In this document: positions 19,591 through 29,286 of the stretch, piece after piece | How positions within the stretch are numbered: position 1 is the stretch's first letter | Layout: every line of letters begins with the position of its first letter | Source of the DNA: Thalassomonas sp. M1454 | GTDB lineage: Bacteria; Pseudomonadota; Gammaproteobacteria; Enterobacterales; Alteromonadaceae | Length of the DNA stretch: 64,000 bases | Direction of reading: 5' to 3' | NCBI RefSeq assembly: GCF_007097525.1 | Contig: NZ_VKDD01000008.1 | Coordinates: 1-64,000 of the forward strand | The notes under the pieces: model-generated | Told to the model about the DNA's origin: nothing | The model's input: only the letters and a program-made list of their open reading frames with translations | Database searches by the model: none | Program-made: the position numbers and the translations under genes

Positions 19591-19772
19591 CCGACCTTGA
19601 CCATTATGGTCTCGGTTTTTTATAAGTCTCACCTGCTCTAAAGTGGTGTTAAGAGGCTTAACACAGCAACTCCGATTTGGAGTTGAATGTATATAGCAGT
19701 ACGCTCCCCTACACCAAAACGTAGGTGATGAGTCGTACTTTGTTCGTTCTTTTTATATTGGGGATTTGATAA
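19591..19772 (+). promoter_or_regulatory. Structured S10 operon leader (likely L4-responsive)
   Basis: The leader begins with a terminator-like hairpin: CCGA/TCGG around GACC-attat-GGTC, followed by six T (19591-19621). Then come GTGTTAAG-agg-CTTAACAC (19646-19664), CAACTCC-gattt-GGAGTTG (19667-19685) and a larger two-part hairpin with AGTACG (19698-19703) pairing to CGTACT (19734-19739) and CCTAC to GTAGG inside. In E. coli ribosomal protein L4 binds the S10 leader and represses the operon by transcription attenuation and translation block; this leader is in the same place and is similarly folded, but I infer the mechanism. Confidence 0.65.
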
Positions 19773-20084
<312 letters not shown>

Positions 20085-20099
20085 TAAGGGGATTTAACT

Positions 20100-20738
20100 A
20101 TGACTATTGGTTTAGTCGGACGTAAAGTTGGTATGTCTCGCATCTTCACTGAAGATGGTGTTTCAATTCCAGTTACAGTCCTAGAAGTTGAAGCTAACCG
20201 CGTTACTCAAGTTAAAACGCTTGAAAACGATGGTTATCGTGGTTTACAAGTAACAACTGGCTCTCGTAAAGCTAGTCGTGTTACTAAGCCTTTAGCAGGT
20301 CATTTTGCTAAAGCAGGTGTTACAGCTGGCCGTGGCTGCTGGGAATTCCGCTTAAAAGATGGCGAAGGTGAAGGTATTGAAGCTGGCAGTGACATCACTG
20401 TTGAGTTATTCAATGAGACTAAGTTAGTAGACGTTACCGGTACTTCAAAAGGTAAAGGTTTCCAAGGTGGTATCAAGCGCTGGAACTTCAGCATGCAAGA
20501 TGCAACTCACGGTAACTCATTATCGCACCGTTCAAACGGTTCAATCGGTATGTGTCAAACACCAGGTCGCGTATTCAAAGGCAAAAAAATGTCTGGTCAC
20601 ATGGGTGCTGAGAAAGTTACTACTCAAAACCTTGAATTGGTTCGCGTTGATGCAGAACGTAACTTGCTCCTTATTAAAGGTGCGGTTCCGGGTGCTATCA
20701 ATGGTAACGTAATCATCAAACCAGCTGTTAAAGCTTAA
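20100..20738 (+). CDS. rplC: 50S ribosomal protein L3
   Basis: 212 residues. L3 binds near the 3' end of 23S rRNA, is an early assembly protein and reaches toward the peptidyl transferase centre. [16 protein letters not shown] and the extension [13 protein letters not shown]...HGNSLSHR (with the Gln that PrmB methylates in the [12 protein letters not shown] segment) are clear. It lies 15 bases after rpsJ in the same operon. Confidence 0.98.
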   Translation: MTIGLVGRKVGMSRIFTEDGVSIPVTVLEVEANRVTQVKTLENDGYRGLQVTTGSRKASRVTKPLAGHFAKAGVTAGRGCWEFRLKDGEGEGIEAGSDITVELFNETKLVDVTGTSKGKGFQGGIKRWNFSMQDATHGNSLSHRSNGSIGMCQTPGRVFKGKKMSGHMGAEKVTTQNLELVRVDAERNLLLIKGAVPGAINGNVIIKPAVKA

Positions 20739-20755
20739 GTCATCGGAGATTTATG

Positions 20756-21361
20756 ATGGAATTAGCATTAAAAGATGCATCCGGCGCTCTTGAAGTTTCC
20801 GAAGCAACGTTTGGACGTGAGTTTAACGAAGCATTAGTACACCAAGTAGTAGTTGCTTACGCAGCTGGTGCTCGTCAAGGTACTGTTAAGCAAAAAAATC
20901 GTTCTGAAGTTAGCGGCGGTGGCAAGAAGCCATGGCGTCAAAAAGGTACTGGCCGTGCACGTGCTGGTACAACTCGTGGTCCAATCTGGCGTTCAGGTGG
21001 CGTAACATTCGCTGCAAGACCACAAGATCACAGCCAAAAAGTTAACCGTAAAATGTATCGCGGTGCGATCCAAAGCATTCTTTCAGAATTAGTACGTCAA
21101 GAACGTCTAGTTGTTGTTGAGAACTTTGCGGTAGAAACTCCAAAAACTAAAGAATTAGTATCTAAATTAAAAGGTCTTGAATTAAAAGACGTTTTAATCG
21201 TTACTTCAGAAGTTGATGAGAACTTATTCTTATCAGCACGCAACTTATACAAAGTTGACGTTCGTGATGTAGCTGGTATTGATCCTGTTAGCTTAGTTGG
21301 TTTCGAGAAAGTATTAGTAACTGCTGATGCAGTTAAGCAAATCGAGGAGATGTTAGCATGA
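20756..21361 (+). CDS. rplD: 50S ribosomal protein L4
   Basis: 201 residues, identical in length to E. coli L4. It has a globular domain and a long loop ([16 protein letters not shown]) that reaches the exit tunnel. In E. coli L4 is the autorepressor of this operon. Two ATG codons are adjacent (20753, 20756); I prefer the second because GGAG at 20745-20748 is then seven bases away and the protein starts MELALKD as in relatives. Overlaps rplW by four bases (ATGA). Confidence 0.98.
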   Translation: MELALKDASGALEVSEATFGREFNEALVHQVVVAYAAGARQGTVKQKNRSEVSGGGKKPWRQKGTGRARAGTTRGPIWRSGGVTFAARPQDHSQKVNRKMYRGAIQSILSELVRQERLVVVENFAVETPKTKELVSKLKGLELKDVLIVTSEVDENLFLSARNLYKVDVRDVAGIDPVSLVGFEKVLVTADAVKQIEEMLA

Positions 21362-21660
21362 TAAACGAAGAACGTTTGTTGAAGGTGATTTTAGCACCTA
21401 ACATTTCTGAGAAAGCAACAATGTCTGCTGAAGCAAACAATACTGTTGTTTTCAAAGTTGCAACTGATGCAAGCAAGCTTGAAATTAAAGCTGCTGTAGA
21501 AAAGCTTTTCGAAGTTGAAGTTACTGGTGTTCGCACTTTAAATGTTAAGGGTAAAGTAAAACGTACTGGCGCTCGTTTTGGTCGTAGAAACGACTGGAAG
21601 AAAGCCTACGTAACTCTTAGCGAAGGTAGCGACATCGATTTCGTCGGCGCAGAGCAATAG
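21358..21660 (+). CDS. rplW: 50S ribosomal protein L23
   Basis: 100 residues. L23 sits at the tunnel exit and is the docking site for trigger factor and [24 protein letters not shown] and the conserved loop [21 protein letters not shown] identify it. The start overlaps the rplD stop (ATGA), giving translational coupling. Confidence 0.98.
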   Translation: MINEERLLKVILAPNISEKATMSAEANNTVVFKVATDASKLEIKAAVEKLFEVEVTGVRTLNVKGKVKRTGARFGRRNDWKKAYVTLSEGSDIDFVGAEQ

Positions 21661-21672
21661 GAGAAGTTAAAA

Positions 21673-22497
21673 ATGGCTATTGTAAAATGTAAACCTACTT
21701 CTCCGGGTCGTCGCCACGTTGTTAAAGTGGTAAACTCGGAATTGCACAAAGGTAAGCCTTACGCTCCACTTTTAGAGAAAAACTCTAAGTCTGGTGGTCG
21801 TAACAATACTGGTCGTATTACAGTTCGTCACGTTGGTGGTGGTCACAAGCATCATTACCGCGTTATCGACTTTAAACGTAATAAAGACGGTATCCCTGCA
21901 AAAGTAGAGCGTTTGGAATATGATCCAAACCGTAGTGCTAACATCGCGTTAGTATTATATGCAGACGGTGAACGCAAATACATCCTAGCACCAAAAGGTG
22001 TTAGCGCTGGTGATTCAATCCAGTCTGGTGTTGATGCACCTATCAAAGCAGGTAACACATTACCATTACGTAATGTACCTCTAGGTAGTGTTATCCATGC
22101 AATCGAACTTAAACCTGGTAAAGGTGCTCAAATCGCACGTGCCGCTGGTACTTATGCACAATTAGTTGCAAAAGACGGCGCTTACGTAACTCTACGTCTT
22201 CGCTCTGGCGAAATGCGTAAAGTTGAAGCAGATTGTCGCGCAACTTTAGGTGAAATCGGCAACGCTGAACACATGCTTCGCTCTTTGGGTAAAGCAGGTG
22301 CTACACGCTGGCGTGGTGTTAGACCAACTGTTCGTGGTGTTGCCATGAACCCAGTTGATCACCCACACGGTGGTGGTGAAGGTAAAACTTCAGGCGGTCG
22401 TCACCCGGTATCACCTTGGGGTGTACCAACTAAGGGTTATAAGACTCGTTCAAACAAACGTACAGACAAGTTTATTGTCCGTCGTCGTACTAAGTAA
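21673..22497 (+). CDS. rplB: 50S ribosomal protein L2
   Basis: 274 residues. L2 is needed for subunit association and peptidyl transferase activity. The invariant C-terminal loop [20 protein letters not shown] holds the functional histidine region. It begins [17 protein letters not shown] and is preceded by an AGGAG RBS. Internal to the S10 operon. Confidence 0.98.
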   Translation: MAIVKCKPTSPGRRHVVKVVNSELHKGKPYAPLLEKNSKSGGRNNTGRITVRHVGGGHKHHYRVIDFKRNKDGIPAKVERLEYDPNRSANIALVLYADGERKYILAPKGVSAGDSIQSGVDAPIKAGNTLPLRNVPLGSVIHAIELKPGKGAQIARAAGTYAQLVAKDGAYVTLRLRSGEMRKVEADCRATLGEIGNAEHMLRSLGKAGATRWRGVRPTVRGVAMNPVDHPHGGGEGKTSGGRHPVSPWGVPTKGYKTRSNKRTDKFIVRRRTK

Positions 22498-22515
22498 CTA
22501 TAAAGAGGAATTACC

Positions 22516-22794
22516 ATGCCACGTTCTCTCAAGAAAGGTCCATTTATTGACCTACACTTGTTGACGAAGGTAGAGAAAGCTTTGGAAAGCGGGAATAAAA
22601 AACCAATTAAGACTTGGTCCCGTCGTTCAATGATCATACCTAACATGATCGGATTGACCATCGCTGTCCATAATGGCCGTCAACACGTTCCAGTATTCGT
22701 TACCGATGAAATGATCGGTCACAAACTGGGTGAATTTGCACCAACTCGCACTTATCGTGGCCATGTGGCTGATAAGAAAGCGAAGAAAAGATAA
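22516..22794 (+). CDS. rpsS: 30S ribosomal protein S19
   Basis: 92 residues. S19 lies in the 30S head next to S13 and contacts the A-site tRNA region. [16 protein letters not shown] and [21 protein letters not shown] are characteristic. AGAGGA precedes the ATG. Confidence 0.98.
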   Translation: MPRSLKKGPFIDLHLLTKVEKALESGNKKPIKTWSRRSMIIPNMIGLTIAVHNGRQHVPVFVTDEMIGHKLGEFAPTRTYRGHVADKKAKKR

Positions 22795-22805
22795 GGGAAA
22801 ATAAG

Positions 22806-23138
22806 ATGGAAGCTATTGCTAAACATAAATTTGCCCGTGGTTCAGCTCAAAAAGCTCGTTTGGTTGTAGACCAAATTCGCGGAATGCAAGTAGAGAAAGC
22901 TCTTGAAGTATTAACATTCAGCAACAAATCTGCTGCAGTGTTAGTTAAGAAAGTTCTTAACTCAGCTATCGCAAACGCTGAACACAATGAAGGTGCAGAC
23001 ATTGATGAATTATTCGTTAAAACTATTATGGTTGACGATGGTCCAACAATGAAACGTATTAAACCTCGTGCGAAAGGTCGCGCGGATCGTATCCTTAAGC
23101 GCACCAGTCACATTACTGTGATTGTAGCTGATCACTAG
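22806..23138 (+). CDS. rplV: 50S ribosomal protein L22
   Basis: 110 residues, as in E. coli. L22 has a beta-hairpin ([21 protein letters not shown]) that lines the nascent peptide tunnel and where macrolide resistance changes occur; I see no change I can interpret. Begins [20 protein letters not shown]. Twelve bases after rpsS. Confidence 0.98.
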   Translation: MEAIAKHKFARGSAQKARLVVDQIRGMQVEKALEVLTFSNKSAAVLVKKVLNSAIANAEHNEGADIDELFVKTIMVDDGPTMKRIKPRAKGRADRILKRTSHITVIVADH

Positions 23139-23149
23139 GAGATATTAGT

Positions 23150-23848
23150 ATGGGTCAGAAAGTACATCCTACCGGTATTCGCCTAGGTATCACTAAGCCT
23201 TTCGCGTCTACTTGGTATGCAAGCAGCAAAGATTACGCAAGCAACATCAAAGGTGATCACGAAGTTCGTGCTTACTTAACTGAAGAGTTGAAGCGTGCTT
23301 CTTTATCGAAAGTAGTTATTGAGCGTCCAGCAAAATCTATTCGTGTAACTATCCACACAGCCCGTCCAGGTGTTGTGATTGGTAAGAAAGGCGAAGACGT
23401 AGAGAAATTACGTAAAAAGATTTCTCAAATTGCCGGTGTTCCAGCTCAAATTAACATTGCAGAAGTTCGTAAGCCAGAAATGGACTCACAACTTGTAGCT
23501 GATGGCATTGCTAGTCAGTTAGAGCGCCGTGTTATGTTCCGTCGTGCTATGAAACGTGCAGTACAAAGCGCAATGCGTCTAGGTGCTAAAGGTATCAAAG
23601 TTCAAGTTAGCGGTCGTTTAGGTGGTGCAGATATCGCACGTGCTGAATGGTATCGTGAAGGTCGTGTTCCATTACACACTTTACGTGCTGACATCGATTA
23701 TTCAATTGCCCGCGCAGATACTACTTATGGTGTTATCGGCGTTAAAGTCTGGATCTTTAAAGGTGAAGTAATTGGTAACATGCCTCTACAGGCAGAAGTA
23801 CCAGCTCCTAAGCCTAAAAGAAAAGGCAAAGGCAAAGGCAGTAAGTAA
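23150..23848 (+). CDS. rpsC: 30S ribosomal protein S3
   Basis: 232 residues. S3 forms part of the mRNA entry channel and helicase. It starts [14 protein letters not shown]; a type II KH domain with the GKKG loop lies near residues 75-95, and the C-terminal domain ([21 protein letters not shown]) ends in a Lys/Gly-rich tail GKGKGSK. Overlaps nothing and is 12 bases after rplV. Confidence 0.98.
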   Translation: MGQKVHPTGIRLGITKPFASTWYASSKDYASNIKGDHEVRAYLTEELKRASLSKVVIERPAKSIRVTIHTARPGVVIGKKGEDVEKLRKKISQIAGVPAQINIAEVRKPEMDSQLVADGIASQLERRVMFRRAMKRAVQSAMRLGAKGIKVQVSGRLGGADIARAEWYREGRVPLHTLRADIDYSIARADTTYGVIGVKVWIFKGEVIGNMPLQAEVPAPKPKRKGKGKGSK

Positions 23849-23859
23849 GGAACTAACAA

Positions 23860-24273
23860 ATGTTACAACCAAAACGTACTAAATTCCGTAAGCAATTTAA
23901 ACTGCGTAACCGTGGCCTAGCGCACACTGGTAGCTCAGTTAGCTTCGGTACTTACGGCTTAAAATCCGTAGCTCGTGGACGTATGACTGCTCGTCAAATC
24001 GAAGCAGCTCGTCGTGCAATGACACGTCACGTAAAACGTCAAGGTAAAATTTGGATTCGAGTTTTCCCTGACAAGCCAATTACCAAAAAACCTCTTGAGG
24101 TTCGTATGGGTAAAGGTAAAGGTAGTGTTGAATACTGGGTATGTCAGATTCAGCCAGGACGTGTTCTTTATGAAATGGAAGGTGTTCCGGAAGAATTAGC
24201 ACGCGAAGCTTTCGAGCTTGCAGCAGCTAAAATTCCTTTTAAAACTACTTTCGTAACTAGGACGGTAATGTAA
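23860..24273 (+). CDS. rplP: 50S ribosomal protein L16
   Basis: 137 residues. L16 helps position tRNA in the A site. [21 protein letters not shown] and the loop [22 protein letters not shown] are typical; the Arg hydroxylated by YcfD in E. coli lies in that region. The stop overlaps the rpmC start by one base. Confidence 0.98.
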   Translation: MLQPKRTKFRKQFKLRNRGLAHTGSSVSFGTYGLKSVARGRMTARQIEAARRAMTRHVKRQGKIWIRVFPDKPITKKPLEVRMGKGKGSVEYWVCQIQPGRVLYEMEGVPEELAREAFELAAAKIPFKTTFVTRTVM

Positions 24274-24464
24274 TGAAAGCTACTGAACTTAAAGACAAAA
24301 GCATTGAAGAGCTAAATGCTGAATTACTAGGCTTATTGCGCGAACAGTTTAACTATCGCATGCAAGCAAGCACAGGTCAGTTGGCTCAAACTCATTTGCT
24401 TCGTAACGTACGTCGCGATATCGCACGTGTTAAGACAATCCTAACTCAGAAGGCAGGATCATAA
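24273..24464 (+). CDS. rpmC: 50S ribosomal protein L29
   Basis: 63 residues, as in E. coli. A two-helix protein near the tunnel exit ([19 protein letters not shown] ... [12 protein letters not shown]). It overlaps rplP and rpsQ by one base at each end (TAATG), so all three are translationally coupled. Confidence 0.98.
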   Translation: MKATELKDKSIEELNAELLGLLREQFNYRMQASTGQLAQTHLLRNVRRDIARVKTILTQKAGS

Positions 24465-24724
24465 TGAGCGAATCAATTCGTACTGTTCAAGGCACTGTAA
24501 TCAGCAACAAGATGGACAAGTCTATCGTTGTTAAGATTGAGCGTCGTGTTAAACACCCTATCTACGGTAAATTCATGATCCGTTCAACTAAGTTGAAAGC
24601 GCATGATGAAGCTAACGTATGTAACGAAGGTGATGTAGTAACAATTCGTGAATGTGCACCAATCTCTAAGTCTAAAAACTGGACTTTAGTTGATGTGATC
24701 ACTAAAGCTACTCTTATCAAATAG
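24464..24724 (+). CDS. rpsQ: 30S ribosomal protein S17
   Basis: 86 residues. S17 is an OB-fold primary binding protein of 16S r[35 protein letters not shown] and the C-terminal [11 protein letters not shown] are typical. It is the last gene of the S10 operon. Its last 20 or so codons and its terminator have been copied twice downstream (period 172 bp), an arrangement I describe separately. No frameshift in the functional copy. Confidence 0.98.
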   Translation: MSESIRTVQGTVISNKMDKSIVVKIERRVKHPIYGKFMIRSTKLKAHDEANVCNEGDVVTIRECAPISKSKNWTLVDVITKATLIK

Positions 24725-24743
24725 AGTTAAGCTGATTGTTCTT

Positions 24744-24776
24744 AAAAAACCCTGCTGGTAACAGTGGGGTTTTTTT
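24744..24776 (+). terminator. S10 operon terminator (copy 1)
   Basis: CCCTGCTG-gtaa-CAGTGGGG forms an 8-bp stem with two G-T pairs, preceded by six A and followed by seven T, 20 bases after the rpsQ stop. Confidence 0.88.
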
Positions 24777-24834
24777 ATGCCCTGAGTTTAATCAAGTCAG
24801 AGGTGAAAATTCGTGAATGTGACAACACAATAAG

Positions 24835-24896
24835 TCTCTAAGTCTAATAACTGGACTTTAGTTGATGTGATCACTAAAGCTACTCTTATCAAATAG
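24835..24896 (+). pseudogene. Fragment of rpsQ 3' end (first extra copy)
   Basis: Encodes the S17 tail [18 protein letters not shown] and its TAG stop in frame, with one Lys-to-Asn change, but no start or N-terminal part. It is a remnant of tandem duplication, not a gene. Confidence 0.92.
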
Positions 24897-24914
24897 AGTT
24901 AAGCTGATTGTTCT

Positions 24915-24948
24915 TAAAAAACCCTGCTGGTAACAGCGGGTTTTTTTT
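24915..24948 (+). terminator. Duplicated S10 terminator (copy 2)
   Basis: CCCTGCTG-gtaa-CAGCGGG followed by eight T; differs from copy 1 by loss of a G and a T-to-C change that improves one pair. Confidence 0.82.
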
Positions 24949-25006
24949 ATGCCCTGAGTTTAATCAAGTCAGAGGTGAAAATTCGTGAATCTGACAACAC
25001 AATAAG

Positions 25007-25068
25007 TCTCTAAGTCTAAAAACTGGACTTTAGTTGATGTGATCACTAAAGCTACTCTTATCAAATAA
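25007..25068 (+). pseudogene. Fragment of rpsQ 3' end (second extra copy)
   Basis: Again the S17 tail [18 protein letters not shown], here ending in TAA instead of TAG. The coding tail is identical in protein to the functional gene. Confidence 0.92.
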
Positions 25069-25086
25069 AGTTAAGCTGATTGTTAT

Positions 25087-25119
25087 TAAAAAGCGCTGCT
25101 GGTAACGGCGGTTTTTTTA
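25087..25119 (+). terminator. Duplicated S10 terminator (copy 3, diverged)
   Basis: GCTGCTG-gtaa-CGGCGGT with wobble pairs and seven T. Both arms have changed compared with copies 1 and 2 but can still pair. Confidence 0.6.
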
Positions 25120-25268
25120 TGCCTCAAAATTGTTATAAAAATAAAGTATTAGCCTTATGCTTTAAAAATGTATTTACTTGTTTTTAATATTGGGTAGGTA
25201 AATGATAAAAGCGAATTACTTCCGCTTTGAGCGATTAGGCAACCTAAACAATATCCGAAAAATAGCGT

Positions 25269-25379
25269 CGTCATTGTGGCGCAGGCCACAACCTCCTGAC
25301 GTATGCTGCGTTTCAATAATAGAGCTACTTCTAGGCACACTATAACCCTAGGGAGGTCGCGGCCTTCGCCGCGATGACG
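25269..25379. repeat. Paired REP-like element, CGTCA ... TGACG
   Basis: The left end is CGTCA followed by the hairpin TTGTGGC-gcag-GCCACAA (25274-25291). The right end is the hairpin TCGCGGC-cttc-GCCGCGA (25357-25374) followed by TGACG. The two ends mirror each other over 111 bases, like a pair of inverted REP units. Confidence 0.7.
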
Positions 25380-25647
25380 TTTTACTTTTTCTTTGTCTGT
25401 GTGCGCTTCATTGGTGATTTTTACAGGTTCTATTTTCTACTTATCCTTTTTTCTATACACCAGTATCGGATCTATAAATAAAATAATCATATATTTATTA
25501 AAGATAAAACCTCAATCAGTGAATGTGAAATCTGTAGAAGTTGATATTTTTAAAAGCACATATGAGGGTTCTAATTTATGCCTGATGATTGAGAAAAATT
25601 AACGATAGTTATGTAAGCTAGGTGTGACAAGGGATAGGGATTAATTC

Positions 25648-25662
25648 GTTACAAATTGTAAC
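25648..25662. promoter_or_regulatory. Operator-like palindrome GTTACAAATTGTAAC
   Basis: Perfect 7-1-7 palindrome about 130 bases upstream of the probable spc -10 box. Near matches occur at 11638-11648 and 42828-42840. The protein that would bind is unknown. Confidence 0.4.
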
Positions 25663-25790
25663 CAGCTTTAATTAACTATTTCCTCATTAAACCAATGACT
25701 TATACGTATTTTGATGTTACATTTTTTTAACTTGGTTGTTTGTTGCTATATTTTTGTCTAAATAAAGTACCACTTTTTCTTTTGTAGTGT

Positions 25791-25796
25791 TATAAT
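25791..25796 (+). promoter_or_regulatory. Probable spc operon -10 box
   Basis: TATAAT 90 bases before rplN, without a convincing -35 box at the right spacing. A leader hairpin follows, CCACTGAC-tctag-GTTAGTGG (about 25803-25823). Confidence 0.45.
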
Positions 25797-25885
25797 CTCG
25801 CGCCCACTGACTCTAGGTTAGTGGATAAAGGCAGTGACGGGTCAAATTTTTGGCCTTAAATTTATAACAGCGGAGCACATATTTT

Positions 25886-26254
25886 ATGATCCAAATGCAA
25901 TCACAGCTAGACGTTGCTGACAACAGCGGCGCTCGACGCGTGCAATGTATAAAGGTTCTAGGTGGCTCGCACCGTCGCTATGCGGGTATTGGCGACATCA
26001 TCAAGGTTTCTGTTAAAGAAGCTATTCCTCGCGGTAAAGTGAAGAAAGGTGATGTTCTTAATGCGGTAGTGGTGCGCACTAGAAAAGGCGTTCGTCGTTC
26101 AGATGGTTCAGCCATTCGATTTGATGGAAACGCGGCAGTAATGTTAAATGCTAACTTACAGCCAATTGGTACTCGTATTTTCGGGCCTGTGACACGTGAA
26201 TTAAGAACTGAAAAGTTCATGAAGATCGTTTCATTAGCACCTGAAGTACTATAA
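25886..26254 (+). CDS. rplN: 50S ribosomal protein L14
   Basis: 122 residues. L14 forms inter-subunit bridges with 16S r[31 protein letters not shown] is characteristic. First gene of the spc operon; 1.16 kb separate it from rpsQ, much more than the short gap in E. coli. Confidence 0.98.
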   Translation: MIQMQSQLDVADNSGARRVQCIKVLGGSHRRYAGIGDIIKVSVKEAIPRGKVKKGDVLNAVVVRTRKGVRRSDGSAIRFDGNAAVMLNANLQPIGTRIFGPVTRELRTEKFMKIVSLAPEVL

Positions 26255-26266
26255 GGAGTCACGAAA

Positions 26267-26581
26267 ATGGCCTCTAAAATTCGTCAAAATGACGAAGTAG
26301 TAATCCTAGCTGGTAAAGACAAGGGCAAAAGTGGCAAGATCACTAAAGTTCTTACAGCTGAAGGTAAAGTATTCGTTGAAGGTATCAACTTAATCAAGAA
26401 ACATCAGAAGCCTGTACCACAGTTACAGCAACCTGGTGGAATCGTTGAGAAAGAAGCTGCAATCGACGTATCAAACGTTGCGATCAAAAACCCTGCTACT
26501 GGCAAGGCTGATCGTGTAGGTTTTAGAATTGAAGACGGCAAAAAAGTTCGTTTCTTCAAGTCTAATAACGAATTAGTTTAA
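26267..26581 (+). CDS. rplX: 50S ribosomal protein L24
   Basis: 104 residues. An assembly initiator with a KOW motif ([19 protein letters not shown]) that sits near the tunnel exit. It follows rplN by 12 bases with an AAGGAG RBS. Confidence 0.98.
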   Translation: MASKIRQNDEVVILAGKDKGKSGKITKVLTAEGKVFVEGINLIKKHQKPVPQLQQPGGIVEKEAAIDVSNVAIKNPATGKADRVGFRIEDGKKVRFFKSNNELV

Positions 26582-26598
26582 TTTTTGGAGTAAAAACG

Positions 26599-27138
26599 AT
26601 GGCGAAACTGCATGATTTTTACAAAGATACAGTTGTTGCTGAACTTACCAAAGAGTTCGGATACAAAAGTGTCATGCAAGTCCCTCGGATTGAAAAGATC
26701 ACACTTAACATGGGTGTTGGTGAAGCTATTGCTGATAAAAAAGTTTTAGACCACGCCGTTAACGATCTGACTGCAATCTCTGGTCAAAAGCCGCTAATCA
26801 CGAAAGCTCGCAACTCTGTTGCTGGTTTTAAAATTCGTGAAGGCTACCCAATTGGTGCAAAAGTAACTCTACGCGGCGAACGCATGTGGGACTTTCTTGA
26901 GCGCTTAATCGCAATCTCGGTTCCTCGTATCCGTGATTTCCGTGGCTTGAACCCTAAATCGTTCGATGGCCGTGGTAATTACAGCATGGGCGTGCGTGAG
27001 CAAATTATTTTCCCTGAAATCGATTACGATAAAATCGATAAGATTCGCGGTATGGATATTACTATCACTACTAGCGCAGAATCTAATGCGGAAGGTCATG
27101 CTTTGCTGACTGCCTTTAACTTCCCGTTTAAGAAATAG
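26599..27138 (+). CDS. rplE: 50S ribosomal protein L5
   Basis: 179 residues, as in E. coli. L5 binds 5S rRNA and contacts the P-site t[19 protein letters not shown] and the loop [27 protein letters not shown] are typical. In E. coli the S8 autoregulatory site overlaps the rplX-rplE junction; a comparable site may be here, but I did not establish its fold. Confidence 0.98.
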   Translation: MAKLHDFYKDTVVAELTKEFGYKSVMQVPRIEKITLNMGVGEAIADKKVLDHAVNDLTAISGQKPLITKARNSVAGFKIREGYPIGAKVTLRGERMWDFLERLIAISVPRIRDFRGLNPKSFDGRGNYSMGVREQIIFPEIDYDKIDKIRGMDITITTSAESNAEGHALLTAFNFPFKK

Positions 27139-27148
27139 GTGTAGAGTT

Positions 27149-27454
27149 ATGGCTAAATCATCAATGAAAGCACGTGAAACGAAACGTGCAAAATTAGTAG
27201 CTCAATACGCTGAAAAGCGTGCAGCTCTAAAAGAGATCATCTCAAGTGTAAACTCTTCTGAAGAAGAGCGTTGGGATGCAGTACTAAAACTACAAGCTTT
27301 ACCTCGTGATTCGAGCAGCAGTCGTCAACGTAACCGTTGTGCGATCACTGGTCGTCCACATGGTTACTTACGTAAGTTCGGCTTAAGCCGTATTAAGTTA
27401 CGTGAAGCAACTATGCGCGGTGAAGTACCTGGTCTTAAAAAAGCAAGTTGGTAA
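27149..27454 (+). CDS. rpsN: 30S ribosomal protein S14 (zinc-independent type)
   Basis: 101 residues. The long, cysteine-poor form without the CXXC...CXXC zinc ribbon, as in E. coli. The C-terminal [26 protein letters not shown] is conserved. Eleven bases after rplE. Confidence 0.98.
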   Translation: MAKSSMKARETKRAKLVAQYAEKRAALKEIISSVNSSEEERWDAVLKLQALPRDSSSSRQRNRCAITGRPHGYLRKFGLSRIKLREATMRGEVPGLKKASW

Positions 27455-27468
27455 GGGAGTAATTAATT

Positions 27469-27858
27469 ATGATGACTGATCCTATCGCGGATATGTTTAC
27501 ACGCATCCGTAACGGTCAATCTGCAGCTAAAGTTGCAGTATCTATGCCATCTTCCAAGCTAAAAGTAGCAATTGCTAACTTGCTTAAAGAAGAAGGTTAT
27601 ATTAACGGTTTTGAAATCACTGAAGGTGTTAAACCAACACTAGAAGTAACTTTAAAATATTTCGATGGTAAAGAAGTAATCGAAACAATCAAGCGTGTTT
27701 CACGCCCTGGTTTACGCGTATACAAAGGAAGCAATGACCTTCCTCAAGTATTAGCTGGCTTAGGTATTGCTATTGTTTCAACTTCTAAAGGCCTAATGTC
27801 TGACCGTGCCGCTCGCAATGCGGGTCTTGGCGGTGAGATCATTGGTATCGTAGCGTAA
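27469..27858 (+). CDS. rpsH: 30S ribosomal protein S8
   Basis: 129 residues (E. coli 130). A 16S rRNA central-domain binder and, in E. coli, the repressor of the spc operon. [14 protein letters not shown] and [20 protein letters not shown] are typical. ATG codons are adjacent at 27469 and 27472; the choice alters one residue only. Confidence 0.98.
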   Translation: MMTDPIADMFTRIRNGQSAAKVAVSMPSSKLKVAIANLLKEEGYINGFEITEGVKPTLEVTLKYFDGKEVIETIKRVSRPGLRVYKGSNDLPQVLAGLGIAIVSTSKGLMSDRAARNAGLGGEIIGIVA

Positions 27859-27869
27859 GGAGCAAGAAT

Positions 27870-28403
27870 ATGTCTCGTGTTGCAAAAGCACCTGTGTCTA
27901 TCCCTGCTGGCGTTACTGTTACGTTATCTGGTCAAGACATCACAATCAAAGGTCCAAAAGGCGAATTAGCTCGTACGATTCACAGTGACGTTGTAATTTC
28001 TCAAGAAGAAAATACTATTGTTACTAACATCGCTAACGACGTTAAAGGCGCTTGGGCTCAAGCTGGTACTGCTCGTGCATTAATCAATAACATGGTTAAC
28101 GGCGTAAGTACTGGTTTTGAAAAACGCTTAATTTTAAACGGTGTTGGTTACCGTGCTAAAGCTGCTGGTCAAACTCTAAACTTATCTTTAGGTTTTTCTC
28201 ATCCAGTAGAGCACGCTGTTCCAGCTGGCGTTAAAGTTGAAACTCCTAGTCAAACTGAAATCGTACTTACTGGTGCTGATAAGCAGGTGATTGGTCAAGT
28301 AGCTGCGAATATTCGCGCATACCGTAAACCTGAGCCTTACAAAGGTAAAGGTATTCGTTATAGCGATGAAGTTATTCGTCGTAAAGAAGCTAAGAAGAAG
28401 TAG
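27870..28403 (+). CDS. rplF: 50S ribosomal protein L6
   Basis: 177 residues, as in E. coli. L6 lies near the sarcin-ricin loop and factor-binding site. [15 protein letters not shown] and the C-terminal [19 protein letters not shown] are diagnostic. AAGGAG RBS. Confidence 0.98.
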   Translation: MSRVAKAPVSIPAGVTVTLSGQDITIKGPKGELARTIHSDVVISQEENTIVTNIANDVKGAWAQAGTARALINNMVNGVSTGFEKRLILNGVGYRAKAAGQTLNLSLGFSHPVEHAVPAGVKVETPSQTEIVLTGADKQVIGQVAANIRAYRKPEPYKGKGIRYSDEVIRRKEAKKK

Positions 28404-28412
28404 GATAATACT

Positions 28413-28766
28413 ATGGATAAGAAAACATCTCGTCTTCGCCGTGCAAAACGTACACGTGCAAAGATCAGCGAGTTGGGTGCGAATCGTTTAGTCGTTTTCC
28501 GTACTCCTCGTCACATTTACGCGCAACTAATCGCTGCATCTGGTTCTGAAGTAATTGCATCTGCATCTACTTTAGACAAAGAAGTTCGCGAATCAGTTAA
28601 ATCTACTGGTAACAAAGAAGCAGCAGCAGCAGTTGGTAAAGCAATTGCAGAACGCGCTTCAGCCAAAGGTATTACTAACGTTGCTTTCGATCGTTCAGGT
28701 TTCTTATACCACGGTCGTGTACAAGTGTTAGCAGAAGCAGCTCGTGAAGCTGGCCTTAAATTCTAG
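28413..28766 (+). CDS. rplR: 50S ribosomal protein L18
   Basis: 117 residues, as in E. coli. Binds 5S rRNA with L5 and L25. [30 protein letters not shown] and [27 protein letters not shown] are conserved. Confidence 0.98.
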   Translation: MDKKTSRLRRAKRTRAKISELGANRLVVFRTPRHIYAQLIAASGSEVIASASTLDKEVRESVKSTGNKEAAAAVGKAIAERASAKGITNVAFDRSGFLYHGRVQVLAEAAREAGLKF

Positions 28767-28776
28767 GAGTTAGACA

Positions 28777-29280
28777 ATGGCTAATGTAGAAAACACACAA
28801 CAAAGTGAATTTGCTGAAAAGTTAATCGCTGTTAACCGCGTATCAAAAGTGGTTAAAGGTGGTCGTATTTTCAGTTTCACTGCACTAACAGTAGTTGGTG
28901 ACGGCAACGGTCGTGTTGGTTTTGGTTACGGTAAGGCGCGTGAAGTTCCTGCTGCAATTCAAAAAGCAATGGAAAAGGCTCGTCGTAACATCGTAAACAT
29001 TGATCTTAAAGGCACTACTTTACAGCATTCTGTAAATGGTAAGCATTCAGGTTCTAAAGTTTACATGCAACCAGCATCAGACGGTACAGGTATCATCGCC
29101 GGTGGCGCGATGCGTGCAGTATTAGAAGTTGCAGGCGTACAGAACGTATTATCTAAAGTATACGGTTCTACTAACCCAATTAACGTGGTACGCGCTACAA
29201 TCGGTGCTCTAGCGAACATGAAGTCGCCAGAAACTGTTGCAGCTAAACGTGGCCTTAACGTTTCAGACATTTTGGGGTAA
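28777..29280 (+). CDS. rpsE: 30S ribosomal protein S5
   Basis: 167 residues. S5 helps accuracy and mRNA unwinding at the entry site. The N-terminal dsRBD-like part ([39 protein letters not shown]) and [16 protein letters not shown] are typical. Confidence 0.98.
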   Translation: MANVENTQQSEFAEKLIAVNRVSKVVKGGRIFSFTALTVVGDGNGRVGFGYGKAREVPAAIQKAMEKARRNIVNIDLKGTTLQHSVNGKHSGSKVYMQPASDGTGIIAGGAMRAVLEVAGVQNVLSKVYGSTNPINVVRATIGALANMKSPETVAAKRGLNVSDILG

Positions 29281-29286
29281 TAGACA

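Larger units (their letters stand above)
24643..25122 (+). repeat. Tandem triplication of the rpsQ 3' end and terminator
   Basis: Three units: the original 24643-24807, then 24808-24979 and 24980-25122 (partly diverged at the end). Aligned landmarks TCTCTAAGTCTA begin at 24663, 24835 and 25007, a period of exactly 172. Each unit contains the rpsQ tail through its stop codon, the hairpin terminator and a spacer. Unit 1 is 7 bases shorter where the coding sequence before the tail (CACCAA) is replaced in later units by 13 bases. Only a few substitutions separate the units. Confidence 0.95.
25123..25885. other. Gene-free region between S10 and spc operons
   Basis: About 760 bases. It holds a paired REP-like element (25269-25379), the palindrome GTTACAAATTGTAAC (25648-25662), a TATAAT at 25791-25796 and a hairpin in the rplN leader. 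Otherwise AT-rich; a 69-codon open frame at 25393-25602 has no supporting features and is not called. Confidence 0.7.

Noticed and set aside
25393-25602. 69-codon open frame between rpsQ copies and rplN
   Set aside because: No RBS, no recognised motif, low-complexity hydrophobic translation in AT-rich DNA.
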